A stretch of 64,000 nt of DNA from Sphingomonas sp. LM7 (GTDB lineage: Bacteria; Pseudomonadota; Alphaproteobacteria; Sphingomonadales; Sphingomonadaceae). How positions within the stretch are numbered: position 1 is the first letter of the stretch; each line of letters opens with the position of its first letter. Under the pieces are notes generated by a model. That model did no database searches, was not told the DNA's origin, and was given only the letters and a program-made list of their open reading frames with translations. The DNA lies in NCBI RefSeq assembly GCF_002002925.1, contig NZ_CP019511.1, positions 124,001 to 188,000 on the forward strand. Direction: 5' to 3'. A program made the position numbers and the translations under genes. Below are positions 1 to 9,139 of this stretch, piece by piece.

Positions 1-1419
1 GCGGGCGACATGATCGATGCCGGCGGCGCCCCGATCGTCGCGCGCGCCGATATTCCCAAGGGCCACAAGATCGCGCTGCGCGATATCGCGGCGGGCGAGA
101 ACATCGTGAAGTTCGGCTTCCCGATCGGCCGCGCCACCGCGGCGATCCAGGCGGGCGATCACGTCCACAGCCACAATCTCGCGACGGGCCTCTCGGGCAC
201 GCTCGACTATCGCTACGAACCCCATGCCGATCCGCGCGCGCCGACGTCGGGCGGACGCACCTTCCTCGGCTATGTCCGCGAAGACGGCCGGGTCGGGACG
301 CGCAACGAGATCTGGATATTGCCCAGCGTCGGCTGTGTCGGCCGCACCGCCGAGCGCATCGCCGCCGCAGCCAGCCCCCGCCATGCGGGCGAAGTCGATG
401 GCGTCCACGCCTTCGCGCATCCCTATGGCTGCTCGCAGCTCGGCGACGATTTGAGCGCCACCCGCAACATGCTCGCCGCGCTCGCCGCGCATCCCAATGC
501 CGGCGGCGTGCTACTGATCGGGCTGGGCTGCGAATCGAACCAGCTCTCGCGCCTGCTCCAGGAACTGCCCGAGAGCCATCGCGCGCGCATCCGCACGATC
601 GTCGCGCAAAATTCGGCCGACGAATTCGAGGAAGGCCTGGCCGCAGTCGCCGAACTCGCCGCTGAAGCCGCGAAGACGAAGCGCCAGCCGGTCGGCCTCG
701 ACAAGCTCGTGCTCGGGGTGAAATGCGGCGGCTCGGACGGTTTCTCGGGCCTTACCGCAAATCCGCTGGTCGGCCGGATGAGCGACGTCGTCACCGCTGC
801 GGGCGGCAGCGCGATCGTCACCGAAATCCCCGAGATATTCGGCGCCGAGCAGATGCTGATGGACCGTGCCGAAACCCGCGAGGTGTTCGACGGCGTCGTC
901 GGCGTGGTCAACGACTTCAAGACCTATTTCCTCAGCCATGGCGAGCCGGTTTCCGAGAATCCCTCGCCCGGCAACGTCGCCGGCGGCATCACCACGCTGG
1001 AAGAAAAATCGCTCGGCGCGGTTCAGAAAGCGGGCCACGCGCTGCTCACCGACGTCAAACGCTATGGCGAGCGGATAGAGCGTACCGGCCTCACCCTGCT
1101 CGAAGCGCCCGGCAACGACGCGGTGTCCTCGACTGCGCTCGCCGCGGCGGGCGCCACCGTGATCCTGTTCACCACCGGCCGCGGCACTCCGCTCGGCTTC
1201 CCGGTGCCGACGGTCAAGATCGCCTCGAACAGCGATCTCGCCGCCCGCAAGCCCAACTGGATCGACTTCGACGCTGGCCAGGTGCTCACCGACGGGTTCG
1301 AGGCCGCTGAAGAAGCGCTGATCGACCGCATCGTCGCGATCGCCTCGGGTGCCGAGACTGCCGCCGAGCGCAACGGCGAACGCGAGATCGCCTTCTGGAA
1401 GCGTGGGGTCACGCTCTGA
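1..1419 (+). CDS. uxaA: Altronate dehydratase (5' end outside window)
   Basis: Dehydrates D-altronate to 2-keto-3-deoxygluconate in galacturonate catabolism. The frame is open from base 1, and the first Met in it (base 10) lies inside the N-terminal SAF-like domain (around GHKIALRDI and VKFGFPIG), so the true start is upstream. The UxaA/GarD core is complete: GRVGTRNEIW, HPYGCSQLGDD, GLGCESNQ and KCGGSDGFSG, with Cys residues of the sort that bind the Fe cofactor in this family. It ends TGA at 1417-1419. About 472 codons are visible against roughly 490-510 for the family. Downstream uxaC, kduI, kduD and kdgK support the assignment. A D-galactarate dehydratase is the main alternative because the families are related. 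Confidence 0.9.
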   Translation, partial: AGDMIDAGGAPIVARADIPKGHKIALRDIAAGENIVKFGFPIGRATAAIQAGDHVHSHNLATGLSGTLDYRYEPHADPRAPTSGGRTFLGYVREDGRVGTRNEIWILPSVGCVGRTAERIAAAASPRHAGEVDGVHAFAHPYGCSQLGDDLSATRNMLAALAAHPNAGGVLLIGLGCESNQLSRLLQELPESHRARIRTIVAQNSADEFEEGLAAVAELAAEAAKTKRQPVGLDKLVLGVKCGGSDGFSGLTANPLVGRMSDVVTAAGGSAIVTEIPEIFGAEQMLMDRAETREVFDGVVGVVNDFKTYFLSHGEPVSENPSPGNVAGGITTLEEKSLGAVQKAGHALLTDVKRYGERIERTGLTLLEAPGNDAVSSTALAAAGATVILFTTGRGTPLGFPVPTVKIASNSDLAARKPNWIDFDAGQVLTDGFEAAEEALIDRIVAIASGAETAAERNGEREIAFWKRGVTL

Positions 1420-1478
1420 ACGGCAACCGGCTTGTTCACGTAAAATTACCGTGTGTCGCCGCTTAGACGATTGCCACT

Positions 1479-1490
1479 GACACCGGTTTC
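1479..1490. promoter_or_regulatory. Operator-like imperfect palindrome upstream of the hydratase gene
   Basis: GACACCGGTTTC is palindromic except for one symmetric pair of positions (GA.ACCGGT.TC). It sits in the 113-base gap after uxaA, about 43 bases before the GTG start at 1533. Its size and central CCGG suit a LacI- or GntR-type sugar-acid regulator, but no regulator gene lies nearby, so the identity is inference. Confidence 0.4.
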
Positions 1491-1532
1491 CCCTACTTCA
1501 CGCAAAACGCGTATGTGAGAGGAAGGGGCCTG

Positions 1533-2324
1533 GTGGGATCCGTACAATTTGCCGATGAAGCACGCCGGATCGCGGAGACGTTCGTCGAGGCGCGCCGCGA
1601 GAGCCGCGGGCTTTCAGAATTTCCCGGTGCGATCCCCGAGGCGCTTGCCGATGCCTATGCCGTGCAGGACCATGCGATCGCGTTCGACGGCCGCAAGATC
1701 GGCGGCTGGAAGGTCGGCCGGATCAATCCGCCGCGCGATGGCGTCGATCGGCTTGCCGGCCCGATCTTCAGCGACAGCATCGTCGATGCGCGCGAGGGCC
1801 TGGAGATGTCGATCTTCGGTGAGGGCTTCGGCGCCGCCGAGGCCGAGTTCCTGCTGCGTATCCGTACGACGCCGCCCGCGGGCAAGACCAGCTTTACCGA
1901 AGCGGAAGCCGCCGACCTGGTCGATGCGGTCCATGTCGGCATCGAGATCGCCAGCTCGCCGTTTCAGGGGATCAACGAGTATGGCCCCACCGTGACGATC
2001 TCCGACTATGGCAATAATAACGGCTTGGTCATCGGCCCCGAGATCAAGGACTGGCGCACCGCCAACATCAACGCCTGGCCGGTCACGCTCGATATCAATG
2101 GCGAGCGGATCGGCGCGGCGACGGCCGAGACCATGCTCGACGGTCCGGTCGGCGCAGTGCGCTTCCTGCTCGAGCTGATGGCCGCGCGCGGCATCGCGCT
2201 CGAAGCGGGGCAATGGGTGTCCAGCGGCGCGGTTACCGGCGTCCATCCGGTCACGCCGGGCGACGAGGTAGAATGCGGGTTCGGCGAAGGTTTCGAAGTG
2301 AAGTGCACGATCACCGCTTCGTAA
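1533..2324 (+). CDS. 2-keto-4-pentenoate hydratase / fumarylacetoacetase-fold protein
   Basis: A 263-residue cytoplasmic protein of the FAA-hydrolase superfamily, whose members act on 2-keto acids using a divalent metal. Seen: an N-terminal helical part with the IGGWKVG segment, the acidic metal-site region AEAEF, VDAVHVGIEIASS, and a C-terminal VTGVHPVTPGDEVECGF loop typical of the fold. A GTG at 1515 is in frame, but the GTG at 1533 is preferred because AGAGGAAGG (1518-1526) then lies at normal ribosome-binding spacing. It sits between uxaA and the large exported protein, so a role on a keto-deoxy acid of uronate breakdown is likely. The exact substrate cannot be read from sequence. Confidence 0.75.
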   Translation: MGSVQFADEARRIAETFVEARRESRGLSEFPGAIPEALADAYAVQDHAIAFDGRKIGGWKVGRINPPRDGVDRLAGPIFSDSIVDAREGLEMSIFGEGFGAAEAEFLLRIRTTPPAGKTSFTEAEAADLVDAVHVGIEIASSPFQGINEYGPTVTISDYGNNNGLVIGPEIKDWRTANINAWPVTLDINGERIGAATAETMLDGPVGAVRFLLELMAARGIALEAGQWVSSGAVTGVHPVTPGDEVECGFGEGFEVKCTITAS

Positions 2325-2354
2325 GAAGGCGGAAAAAATACGAGTGGAGAGAGC

Positions 2355-5300
2355 ATGGTTGAGGCGCGTGCAGGGGCAAAAACGGCCGCTGCCGACCCCC
2401 GGGTTCGCATGAAAAGAGGCACGTGCGCGCTGCTGGCGCTCGCGGCCGCCAGCGCGCTGACTCCCGCGGCGTCGGCGCAGGAATTGTTGTTCCGCGCGAG
2501 TGGCGACAAGGGTTTTGCTGCCGAAGTCGCCAAGGGCGATGCCGAGCCCAATTTCCAGAACGGCATGTCGATCGTGCCGGACGGCGCGCATGGCGGCGCG
2601 ATCCGCTGGCCCGACGACGGCTATCTCGCCTGGTCCGCGCCGGGAAACATGCTTGCCCAGCGCGGCACGCTTTCCTTCTTCTGGCGCGCCCGCGAGCCGG
2701 TGGGCGAGGCGCCGTTCGTGCTGTTCCGCACTGCCTTTGCCGACCATTCGAGCTGGGACATGGCGTTCCTGCGCATCGACTGGAACGGTCACGGCTTCGA
2801 TGCCTTCGTCACCGACGCGAACCTGTCGCGCATTCGGGTGTCGTGGCGGATGGACCCGCTTCCCCCGCCCGACGCCTGGCACCATATCGCCTTTGGTTGG
2901 GACGAAGCGGACGGCGTACGCCTGTTCGTCGACGGCAAGCTGGTGGCCAAGGACAAGACGCGTGCCGATCTCGACGCCGGGCTCGATCAGTTCGGTCTTG
3001 CCGCGCGCGTACTCTCGCCGCACCAGGTCCAGAGCCGCTATAATTTCACCCGCGGCAGCGATTTCGACGAAGTTCGCGTCTACGACCAGTTGCTCGATGC
3101 CGCCGCGGTCGCCCAGCTCGCCGCCGGCGCCGAGCCCACTGCAAAGGCCTCGACAAAGTTCGATCGCGCCGCCTGGCTCCACCGCTTCGGCTGGGACCGC
3201 GGCGCGCCGCCCTTGCTCGCCGCGCAATCCACCAGCATCCGCAAGCTCGAGTTCGCCGACGCCAAGGATCTCAAGCAATGGATGTGGAAAGGCGTCGATG
3301 GCATCGCCGAGACGACCTGGCCCGGCGTCTATAATCGTTCGCGGCTCCCCGGTCGCAGCGACTATTTCGACCTTCCCGACTGGAACGTCTATGTCGACGG
3401 CGGCAAGACCTACAGCCTGCGCCTGCCCGCGGACGAGCCGTTCAACCGCGTGGAAATCCGCGGTGCCGCCTATGGCGATCTCGCCTGGAGCGCCGACGGC
3501 GACCGCTTCGTATCGCTGGCAAAGCGGCCCAAGGGCGTCGTCCGCAGTGTCGATCAGATCGCGCCCCGTACCGGCGGCACGCTGCGCTTCACCAACATCG
3601 CGCAGGAACAGCCGATCCAGGAGGTCTGGGCGTATAATTTTGCCGACGGCGCCGAGCCCAAGGGGACGTACAAGCTCAGCTACACCGTCGATGCTTCCGC
3701 CGCAGCAGATCTCGCCGGGCTCAAGGATCTCAATGCCTTCATCGCGGGGCGCTATCCGGCCGACGAGCGCAGCACCGTGCTCGCGCTGCCGGCGGGGGCA
3801 CGCAGCGCCGCGCCCGCCGCGGGCAGTGCCGCCGCCACCGGTGCGGCAATGCGCAGCGGCAGCGAAGCGCCGATCGTCCATGTCCTGATCCCCTCAGGCT
3901 TCGGCCCTGCCGGTCCGGGCAAGCCGATCGCCCGCGCCTGGAACTATGGCTGGGAGAACAGCCATGACGGGCTCGACGGCGTCGCGATCGACATCCCCGC
4001 GCTCAAGGCCGCGCCCGACGCCAGCGGCAGGATCGCGCTCAACATCCGCGTCAAGGACCCGATCTGGCCCGGCCGCGACATGATCGACGTCTCGGTCTCG
4101 GTGAAGCCTGGCGAGGCGCGCACGCTGTGGCTAGACCTGCGCGACCGTATCCTTACCAACGACAATCTCTATCTGACGATCGCCTCCGCCGCGTCCGATT
4201 TCAACGCGCAGTCGCTGAACGGGATGGACGTCCGCCTGATCTTCAAGGAGCGCGAAGCGGCCAGGGCCGAGCATGTCGTGGATCGCTTCAATCAGGTGAA
4301 AGATAATTGGGGCTTCCTTGTCGAGGAGCATACCGCCTCGCATCGCGAGGGCCTGTATCGCCGTCTCCATGCCGATATCGGCGATCTGCTCCGCGTCGAT
4401 CCCGATCATGCCGAAGGGCGGCGGTACTGGGCGGACATCGGCTACAGCCCCGAGAAGCTGCCACGGGTGGCCGTTGCGCCGCCGCCGGCGGGCGTCCCCG
4501 AATGGGCGTGGTATCAGCTTCAGGATCTTGCCAAGGTCCGCGAGTTCATCACCTGGTGGATCGACAATCGCCAGGTGCCGTTCGGCGATTTCGGCGGCGG
4601 GCTCTCGGACGATGTCGATCTCGTCCAGCAATGGCCGGGCCTCGCGCTGATGGGAGTCGAGCCCGACAAGATCAACGCCTCGCTGCGCGCGCTGACCGAG
4701 GCGGTCTACAGGCACGGCATGATGGAAAACGGGCTAGGGGTGCTCACCACCGACGAGCTCCACGCGTATGAGGAAGGCATGAACGCCGATGCCGCGCGGC
4801 TCTACCTCAACTGGGGCGAGCCGAGGTCGGTCGAGCGTATGCTGGCGACGGTGAAGGGCCTGAACACCGTCATCCTGCCGAACGCCGCCGGGCACATGCA
4901 CTTCGCCAGCAACTGGTACGGCGCACGCAAGATGTACCGCGAAGGTCCGTGGGAATGGCAGAAGCCCTATAGCTGGGTCGTCACGCACTCTCCGATCCTG
5001 ATGGGGCTCTATAATGCCGATCCCACTGCGCGGCGGCTGGTAACCGGGCTCGCCGGCGGCTGGATCGCGCACGGAAAGCAGGACGCTTCGGGCAAGTGGA
5101 GCTTCCCCAATGAAATCAACTGGCGGACCGATGTCGAGCGCAAGGGCGATGGCGGGGGCGCGAATGTCCCACTCCAGACTGCCTGGGCGGCCTGGCGCTT
5201 CACCGGCGACGCCAAATATCTGACGCCGATCACGTCGCGCGTCGCCGGCGCGCCGACGCTGTTCGCCGAATTCAACGAGAATGCGCTGACGGCACTTCCC

Positions 5301-6188
5301 GAGGGCAGGGAATGGGCTGCCCGGGTCAAGGGCCGCGGCGATCTCGGCGGCTATGTCCAGTGGCAAGAGAATGGCGACACCGCGCCGCTTGCCCATCTCC
5401 ACCGCGATGCGATCGGCCAGAAGACCAACCGCATGTACATGATGACGCAGGGCCATTGGTGGTCTGATCGCGTGTCGATGCCGCAGGAACTGCTCCAGCG
5501 CGAACGGCTGGGCGGCATCGCGCTGGTACGCAACCAGAGCTGGCCGGGCCACACCGTCAGTTGGCGTTTCGCCGAACCGGGCGCCGCCGAGCAGGTCGCA
5601 ATCCTCGTTCCCGGTGCGACTCGCGAGCATTTCCGCGTCATTGCCTATAATATGAGCGATCGCGCCCAACACGCCGAGATGAGCAGCTGGAACGTCGCCG
5701 CCGGGCGCTGGACGACGCGCGCTGGCACCAAGGCGGACGGTTCAGACCTCGGCGCGGGCAGCCCGCTGGAGCTCGAACGCAGCGCCACTGCCGAACTCAG
5801 CTTCGCCCCGCGCGCGACGACGGTGTTCGATTTCACGCTCGAGCAACCGGGCGAGGATCCCTCGATCCGTCCCGATCTGGGCATCGGCGTCGATGATGTC
5901 AGCTTGAAGGGGCGTGCGGTAACGGTAACAGTGCACAGCCTGGGCTCGGCCGCTGCGCCGGGTGGCACGCTATTCCTGGAGGAACCCTCGGGTCGCACCC
6001 TGGCCTCCATGAAGATCGCGGCGCTCCCGGCACCGACGGATCTGATGCCCAAAACGGCGAAGGTGCGCCTCATGGTGCCGGCGGGTGCCGCGATCGCAAC
6101 GCTGCGGCTGCGTGTCGCGCTCGCCGATGGCCGACGCGAAGTCACGCTGCGCAATAACATCGTGCCCCTGTCTGCGGTGACCCAATGA
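2355..6188 (+). CDS. Large exported LamG-like multidomain protein, putative polysaccharide-active enzyme
   Basis: A 1277-residue protein not assigned to a named family. GGAGAG at 2346-2351 supports the ATG at 2355; the signal peptide core starts at Met19 (MKRGTCALLALAAASAL) and ends near ASAQ. Residues about 50-250 resemble a LamG/concanavalin-like jelly roll (GTLSFFWRA, WHHIAFGWDEADGVRLFVDG). A beta-rich middle follows. Residues about 710-1000 are helical and aromatic-rich (WAWYQLQDL, GDFGGGLSDDVDL, HMHFASNWYGARKMYREGP), suggesting an alpha/alpha-toroid catalytic core as in lyases and unsaturated-uronyl hydrolases. The C-terminus is again beta-rich. It lies between uronate genes and overlaps the next gene by 4 bases (ATGA). 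Role in uronate-polysaccharide breakdown is inference. Confidence 0.65.
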   Translation: MVEARAGAKTAAADPRVRMKRGTCALLALAAASALTPAASAQELLFRASGDKGFAAEVAKGDAEPNFQNGMSIVPDGAHGGAIRWPDDGYLAWSAPGNMLAQRGTLSFFWRAREPVGEAPFVLFRTAFADHSSWDMAFLRIDWNGHGFDAFVTDANLSRIRVSWRMDPLPPPDAWHHIAFGWDEADGVRLFVDGKLVAKDKTRADLDAGLDQFGLAARVLSPHQVQSRYNFTRGSDFDEVRVYDQLLDAAAVAQLAAGAEPTAKASTKFDRAAWLHRFGWDRGAPPLLAAQSTSIRKLEFADAKDLKQWMWKGVDGIAETTWPGVYNRSRLPGRSDYFDLPDWNVYVDGGKTYSLRLPADEPFNRVEIRGAAYGDLAWSADGDRFVSLAKRPKGVVRSVDQIAPRTGGTLRFTNIAQEQPIQEVWAYNFADGAEPKGTYKLSYTVDASAAADLAGLKDLNAFIAGRYPADERSTVLALPAGARSAAPAAGSAAATGAAMRSGSEAPIVHVLIPSGFGPAGPGKPIARAWNYGWENSHDGLDGVAIDIPALKAAPDASGRIALNIRVKDPIWPGRDMIDVSVSVKPGEARTLWLDLRDRILTNDNLYLTIASAASDFNAQSLNGMDVRLIFKEREAARAEHVVDRFNQVKDNWGFLVEEHTASHREGLYRRLHADIGDLLRVDPDHAEGRRYWADIGYSPEKLPRVAVAPPPAGVPEWAWYQLQDLAKVREFITWWIDNRQVPFGDFGGGLSDDVDLVQQWPGLALMGVEPDKINASLRALTEAVYRHGMMENGLGVLTTDELHAYEEGMNADAARLYLNWGEPRSVERMLATVKGLNTVILPNAAGHMHFASNWYGARKMYREGPWEWQKPYSWVVTHSPILMGLYNADPTARRLVTGLAGGWIAHGKQDASGKWSFPNEINWRTDVERKGDGGGANVPLQTAWAAWRFTGDAKYLTPITSRVAGAPTLFAEFNENALTALPEGREWAARVKGRGDLGGYVQWQENGDTAPLAHLHRDAIGQKTNRMYMMTQGHWWSDRVSMPQELLQRERLGGIALVRNQSWPGHTVSWRFAEPGAAEQVAILVPGATREHFRVIAYNMSDRAQHAEMSSWNVAAGRWTTRAGTKADGSDLGAGSPLELERSATAELSFAPRATTVFDFTLEQPGEDPSIRPDLGIGVDDVSLKGRAVTVTVHSLGSAAAPGGTLFLEEPSGRTLASMKIAALPAPTDLMPKTAKVRLMVPAGAAIATLRLRVALADGRREVTLRNNIVPLSAVTQ

Positions 6189-7468
6189 CTGTATTGGGCC
6201 GCCGCGGCATCCTGGGCGGTCTGGCCGCATCGGCGACGCTGGCTGCGCTGCCGACCTCGGCCCGGCCCGGCGATGCGGCGAAGCTGCGTGAAGCGCTCGA
6301 CGAGCTCGAGGCGATTTCCGGATATGACGCGCAGCTTGCACGGCTCGCAGCCTTCGACGCCGCATCGCTGCCGCTGTCGGCGCGCATAGATTTGCGAACC
6401 ATTCGCAAGTCTATTGCGATAGATTCGCAACTGACTCGCCTCGTTCCGGGCGGCAAGTCGGAAGGCCCATATCGCCTGCCGCGCGCCGCCGAACCGGGTT
6501 TATGGCGCCACGCCAATGGCGCCCAGGCCTTTGCGCTGCTGCTGGAACGCAATGTCGGCGAACGCACCGATCCGGAATCGGCGCACCGCCGGTTCGAGCG
6601 CACCGTCGCCCGCCTCGGCACGCGTGCCGACCGGCTGATGCGCGCCGCAGGCTTCGGCAAAGGGAGCGTCGGCGATCGCTTCAAGGCGATGTTCGCCGAT
6701 CCGCGCTGGCTCTATTCCGACGACGATGCCGGGCGCGATGCCGCAGTCGCCGACATGAACCGCTGGCTCGACAACGCACGCCGGGCGCTGTCCGCGCTGG
6801 TCGGCCCGGTGCCGCGCACCAGCCTCGACGTCAGCGTCCGCCGCATGACCCGTGCCGAGGAGGCGGCGGGGAAGGGAGGCTACCGCGAGATCCCGACCGC
6901 CGGCCAGTCGGGTGCTTATTTCGTCGATTTGAAGCAGATCCGCCGCCGCCCGCGCTGGAGCCTGCACAGCGTCGTCCATCACGAACTGCTCCCCGGCCAC
7001 ATGGTCCAGCTGCCGATCGAGACCGAAGCCGGCGCTCACCCGCTACGCATCGCCTATCTGCCCGCCTTCTCCGAGGGCTGGGCGATCCATGCCGAGCAGC
7101 TGATGGCCGACCACGGAGTCTATCGGGACGCGCCGCTCGAAGAGCTGGGGCATATCCACTGGCTGTTGTTCCGCGCCGTACGCGGGCTGATCGACACCGG
7201 CATCCACCACCGCCGCTGGAGCATCGCCGAGGCGCGGGCGCAGCTCGATCGCCTCCAGGGCGTGCCGGCCTATTTCGCATCGTTCGAGCAGGATCTCGAC
7301 CGGATCGCGGGCGAGCCTGCGATCCGCGCTGCCGAGGCGCTGGTCTGGCTCGAACTCGCGGATCGCCTGTGGGACCGCACCGACGGCACCGTGTACGCCA
7401 ATCAGGCGATACTCGAAGGCGGTCGCAAGCCGATGCGATTTGTCTCGAATGTTGGGAGTGACGCGTAA
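6185..7468 (+). CDS. DUF885 family exported peptidase-like protein
   Basis: A 427-residue protein with a Tat-like N-terminus (GRRGILGGLAASATLAAL), translationally coupled to the upstream gene by ATGA. The HELLPGH motif at residues 266-272 matches the HExxPGH signature of DUF885, a family related to zinc gluzincin peptidases; downstream EGWAIHAEQL supplies the third-ligand region. DUF885 proteins are usually about 550-600 residues, so this is a short form. The substrate is unknown; its place among polysaccharide genes is odd for a peptidase. Bases 6391-6430 contain three TTCGCAA/TTGCGAA copies inside the reading frame. Confidence 0.75.
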   Translation: MTVLGRRGILGGLAASATLAALPTSARPGDAAKLREALDELEAISGYDAQLARLAAFDAASLPLSARIDLRTIRKSIAIDSQLTRLVPGGKSEGPYRLPRAAEPGLWRHANGAQAFALLLERNVGERTDPESAHRRFERTVARLGTRADRLMRAAGFGKGSVGDRFKAMFADPRWLYSDDDAGRDAAVADMNRWLDNARRALSALVGPVPRTSLDVSVRRMTRAEEAAGKGGYREIPTAGQSGAYFVDLKQIRRRPRWSLHSVVHHELLPGHMVQLPIETEAGAHPLRIAYLPAFSEGWAIHAEQLMADHGVYRDAPLEELGHIHWLLFRAVRGLIDTGIHHRRWSIAEARAQLDRLQGVPAYFASFEQDLDRIAGEPAIRAAEALVWLELADRLWDRTDGTVYANQAILEGGRKPMRFVSNVGSDA

Positions 7469-7507
7469 AATGCGAAACTTCTTACCCCAAAGCTTCCCTC
7501 GGACGGG

Positions 7508-7521
7508 GGTTAACGCTAACC
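7508..7521. promoter_or_regulatory. Operator-like palindrome before the uronate transporter
   Basis: GGTTAACGCTAACC matches its reverse complement at 12 of 14 positions and lies 55 bases before the MFS start. TTA-rich half-sites around a central CG are typical of LacI-family operators in sugar loci of sphingomonads and xanthomonads. It probably controls the MFS-uxaC-kduI segment; no LacI gene is present in the window. Confidence 0.5.
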
Positions 7522-7576
7522 AATCAACCAAGCCGCGGGCGGGGCTCAAGCGGCAAACAGGACTGGGAGAGGCTGA

Positions 7577-9130
7577 ATGAGCGATGCGAGGGGGGCGACC
7601 ATAGCCGGCGCCGCTGACCGTATAGGCCGATATCGCTGGGTCATTGTCGGTCTGTTGTTTGCTGCTACGGCAATCAATTATATCGACCGGCAGATGATCG
7701 GGCTCTTGAAGCCGATCATGATGGAAGATCCCGCGCTGCACATGGACGAGCGGACCTATGCCGACGTCGTGGTTTGGTTCCAGATCGCCTATGCGATCGG
7801 CTATCTCGGCTTCGGCAAGGTGGTCGACGCGATCGGCGCGCGGCTCGGCTATGCCGTCGCGGTCGTCGTCTGGACGATCGCGCATGTCGCGCATGGCGGC
7901 GCCTATAGCGTCACTCAGTTCGCGCTGGCGCGGTTCAGCCTGGGCATCGGCGAATCGGGCAATTTCCCCGCCGGCGTGAAGTCGGTCGCGCAGTGGTTCC
8001 CACAAAAGGAACGCGCCTATGCGATCGGGCTGTTCAACGCGGGCGCCAATGTCGGCGCGATCCTGACGCCGCTGATCGTTTATGTGATGATCTCGCACCT
8101 CCAGATGAGCTGGCGGACGGTGTTCATCTCGACCGGCATCTTCGGCGTGCTGTGGCTGATCGCCTGGCTGGCGATCTATCGCGACGATCCCGCAACGCAT
8201 CCCAAGGTGAGCAGCAGCGAACTGGCGCACATCACCCAGGATCCCGCCGATCCCGACGTGAAGACGCCCGGCCTGTGGCTCCGCCTGCTTGCCACGCGCG
8301 AGACCTGGGCGTTCGCACTGGGCAAGTTCTTCATCGATCCGATCTGGTGGTTCTATCTGTTCTGGCTGCCGGGTTTCCTCGGCGCGCAATATGGCCTCGA
8401 CCTCAAGACCTGGTCGACGCCCACCGCGGCGCTGGCGCTCGGCGCGATCTATCTGATCTCCGACGTCGGCAGCATCTTCGGGGGTTGGCTCTCGGGCCGG
8501 CTGATGAAGGGCGGGATGAGCGTCAACCGGGCACGCAAGCTCACCATGCTGATCTGCGCCTTCTTCGTGCTGCCGGTGGTGTTCGCCACCTCGGTCGACA
8601 ATCTCTGGGTCAGCGTCCTGCTGATCGGCATCGCCGCGGCGGCGCATCAGGGCTTCTCGGCCAATCTCTACACGCTGCCCTCGGACACCTTCCCGCGCTT
8701 CGCCGTGGGCGCGGTGATCGGCATCGGCGGTACGGTGGGTGCGATCGGCGGCGCGCTGTTCTCCAAATATTCGGGCGACATCCTCGATCGGGTGGGCAGC
8801 TATGCGCCGATGTTCATCGCCGCCGGCGCGGCCTATTTCCTCGCCGTGCTGTCGGTGCATCTGCTGTCGCCGCGGCTCGACCGGGTTGAGCGCTTCCAGC
8901 CTTCGACGCCCTGGGCAGTGATCGTGTCGGTGGTGGTCGGCCTGATCGGCGTGGTGATCTTCCTCGCTTCGGGCAAGAACACCACGGGCTGCGTACCGGT
9001 ATGGATGGGGCCAGCATCGCCCTGCTTCGTGCCCGGCACCTATTGGACGATTCTGGGCGTGTGCGCGGCGATTGCGATCCTTGCGATTGTCGCCAACGCG
9101 CTGTTCCGCGAGAAGGCGCCGCAAGCGTAA
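7577..9130 (+). CDS. MFS transporter, ExuT-like hexuronate permease
   Basis: A 517-residue inner-membrane carrier with about 12 hydrophobic spans. The first span leads into INYIDRQ (residues 33-39), a motif typical of the anion:cation symporter group that contains ExuT and other hexuronate or sugar-acid carriers. GGGAGAGG precedes the ATG. The next gene, uxaC, begins 9 bases after the stop, so the two are surely cotranscribed, and this position makes glucuronate/galacturonate uptake the likely function. The C-terminal tail is slightly longer than usual, with an extra span after a Cys-containing loop (CVPVWMGPASPCF). Confidence 0.8.
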   Translation: MSDARGATIAGAADRIGRYRWVIVGLLFAATAINYIDRQMIGLLKPIMMEDPALHMDERTYADVVVWFQIAYAIGYLGFGKVVDAIGARLGYAVAVVVWTIAHVAHGGAYSVTQFALARFSLGIGESGNFPAGVKSVAQWFPQKERAYAIGLFNAGANVGAILTPLIVYVMISHLQMSWRTVFISTGIFGVLWLIAWLAIYRDDPATHPKVSSSELAHITQDPADPDVKTPGLWLRLLATRETWAFALGKFFIDPIWWFYLFWLPGFLGAQYGLDLKTWSTPTAALALGAIYLISDVGSIFGGWLSGRLMKGGMSVNRARKLTMLICAFFVLPVVFATSVDNLWVSVLLIGIAAAAHQGFSANLYTLPSDTFPRFAVGAVIGIGGTVGAIGGALFSKYSGDILDRVGSYAPMFIAAGAAYFLAVLSVHLLSPRLDRVERFQPSTPWAVIVSVVVGLIGVVIFLASGKNTTGCVPVWMGPASPCFVPGTYWTILGVCAAIAILAIVANALFREKAPQA

Positions 9131-9139
9131 GAGAGAGCA

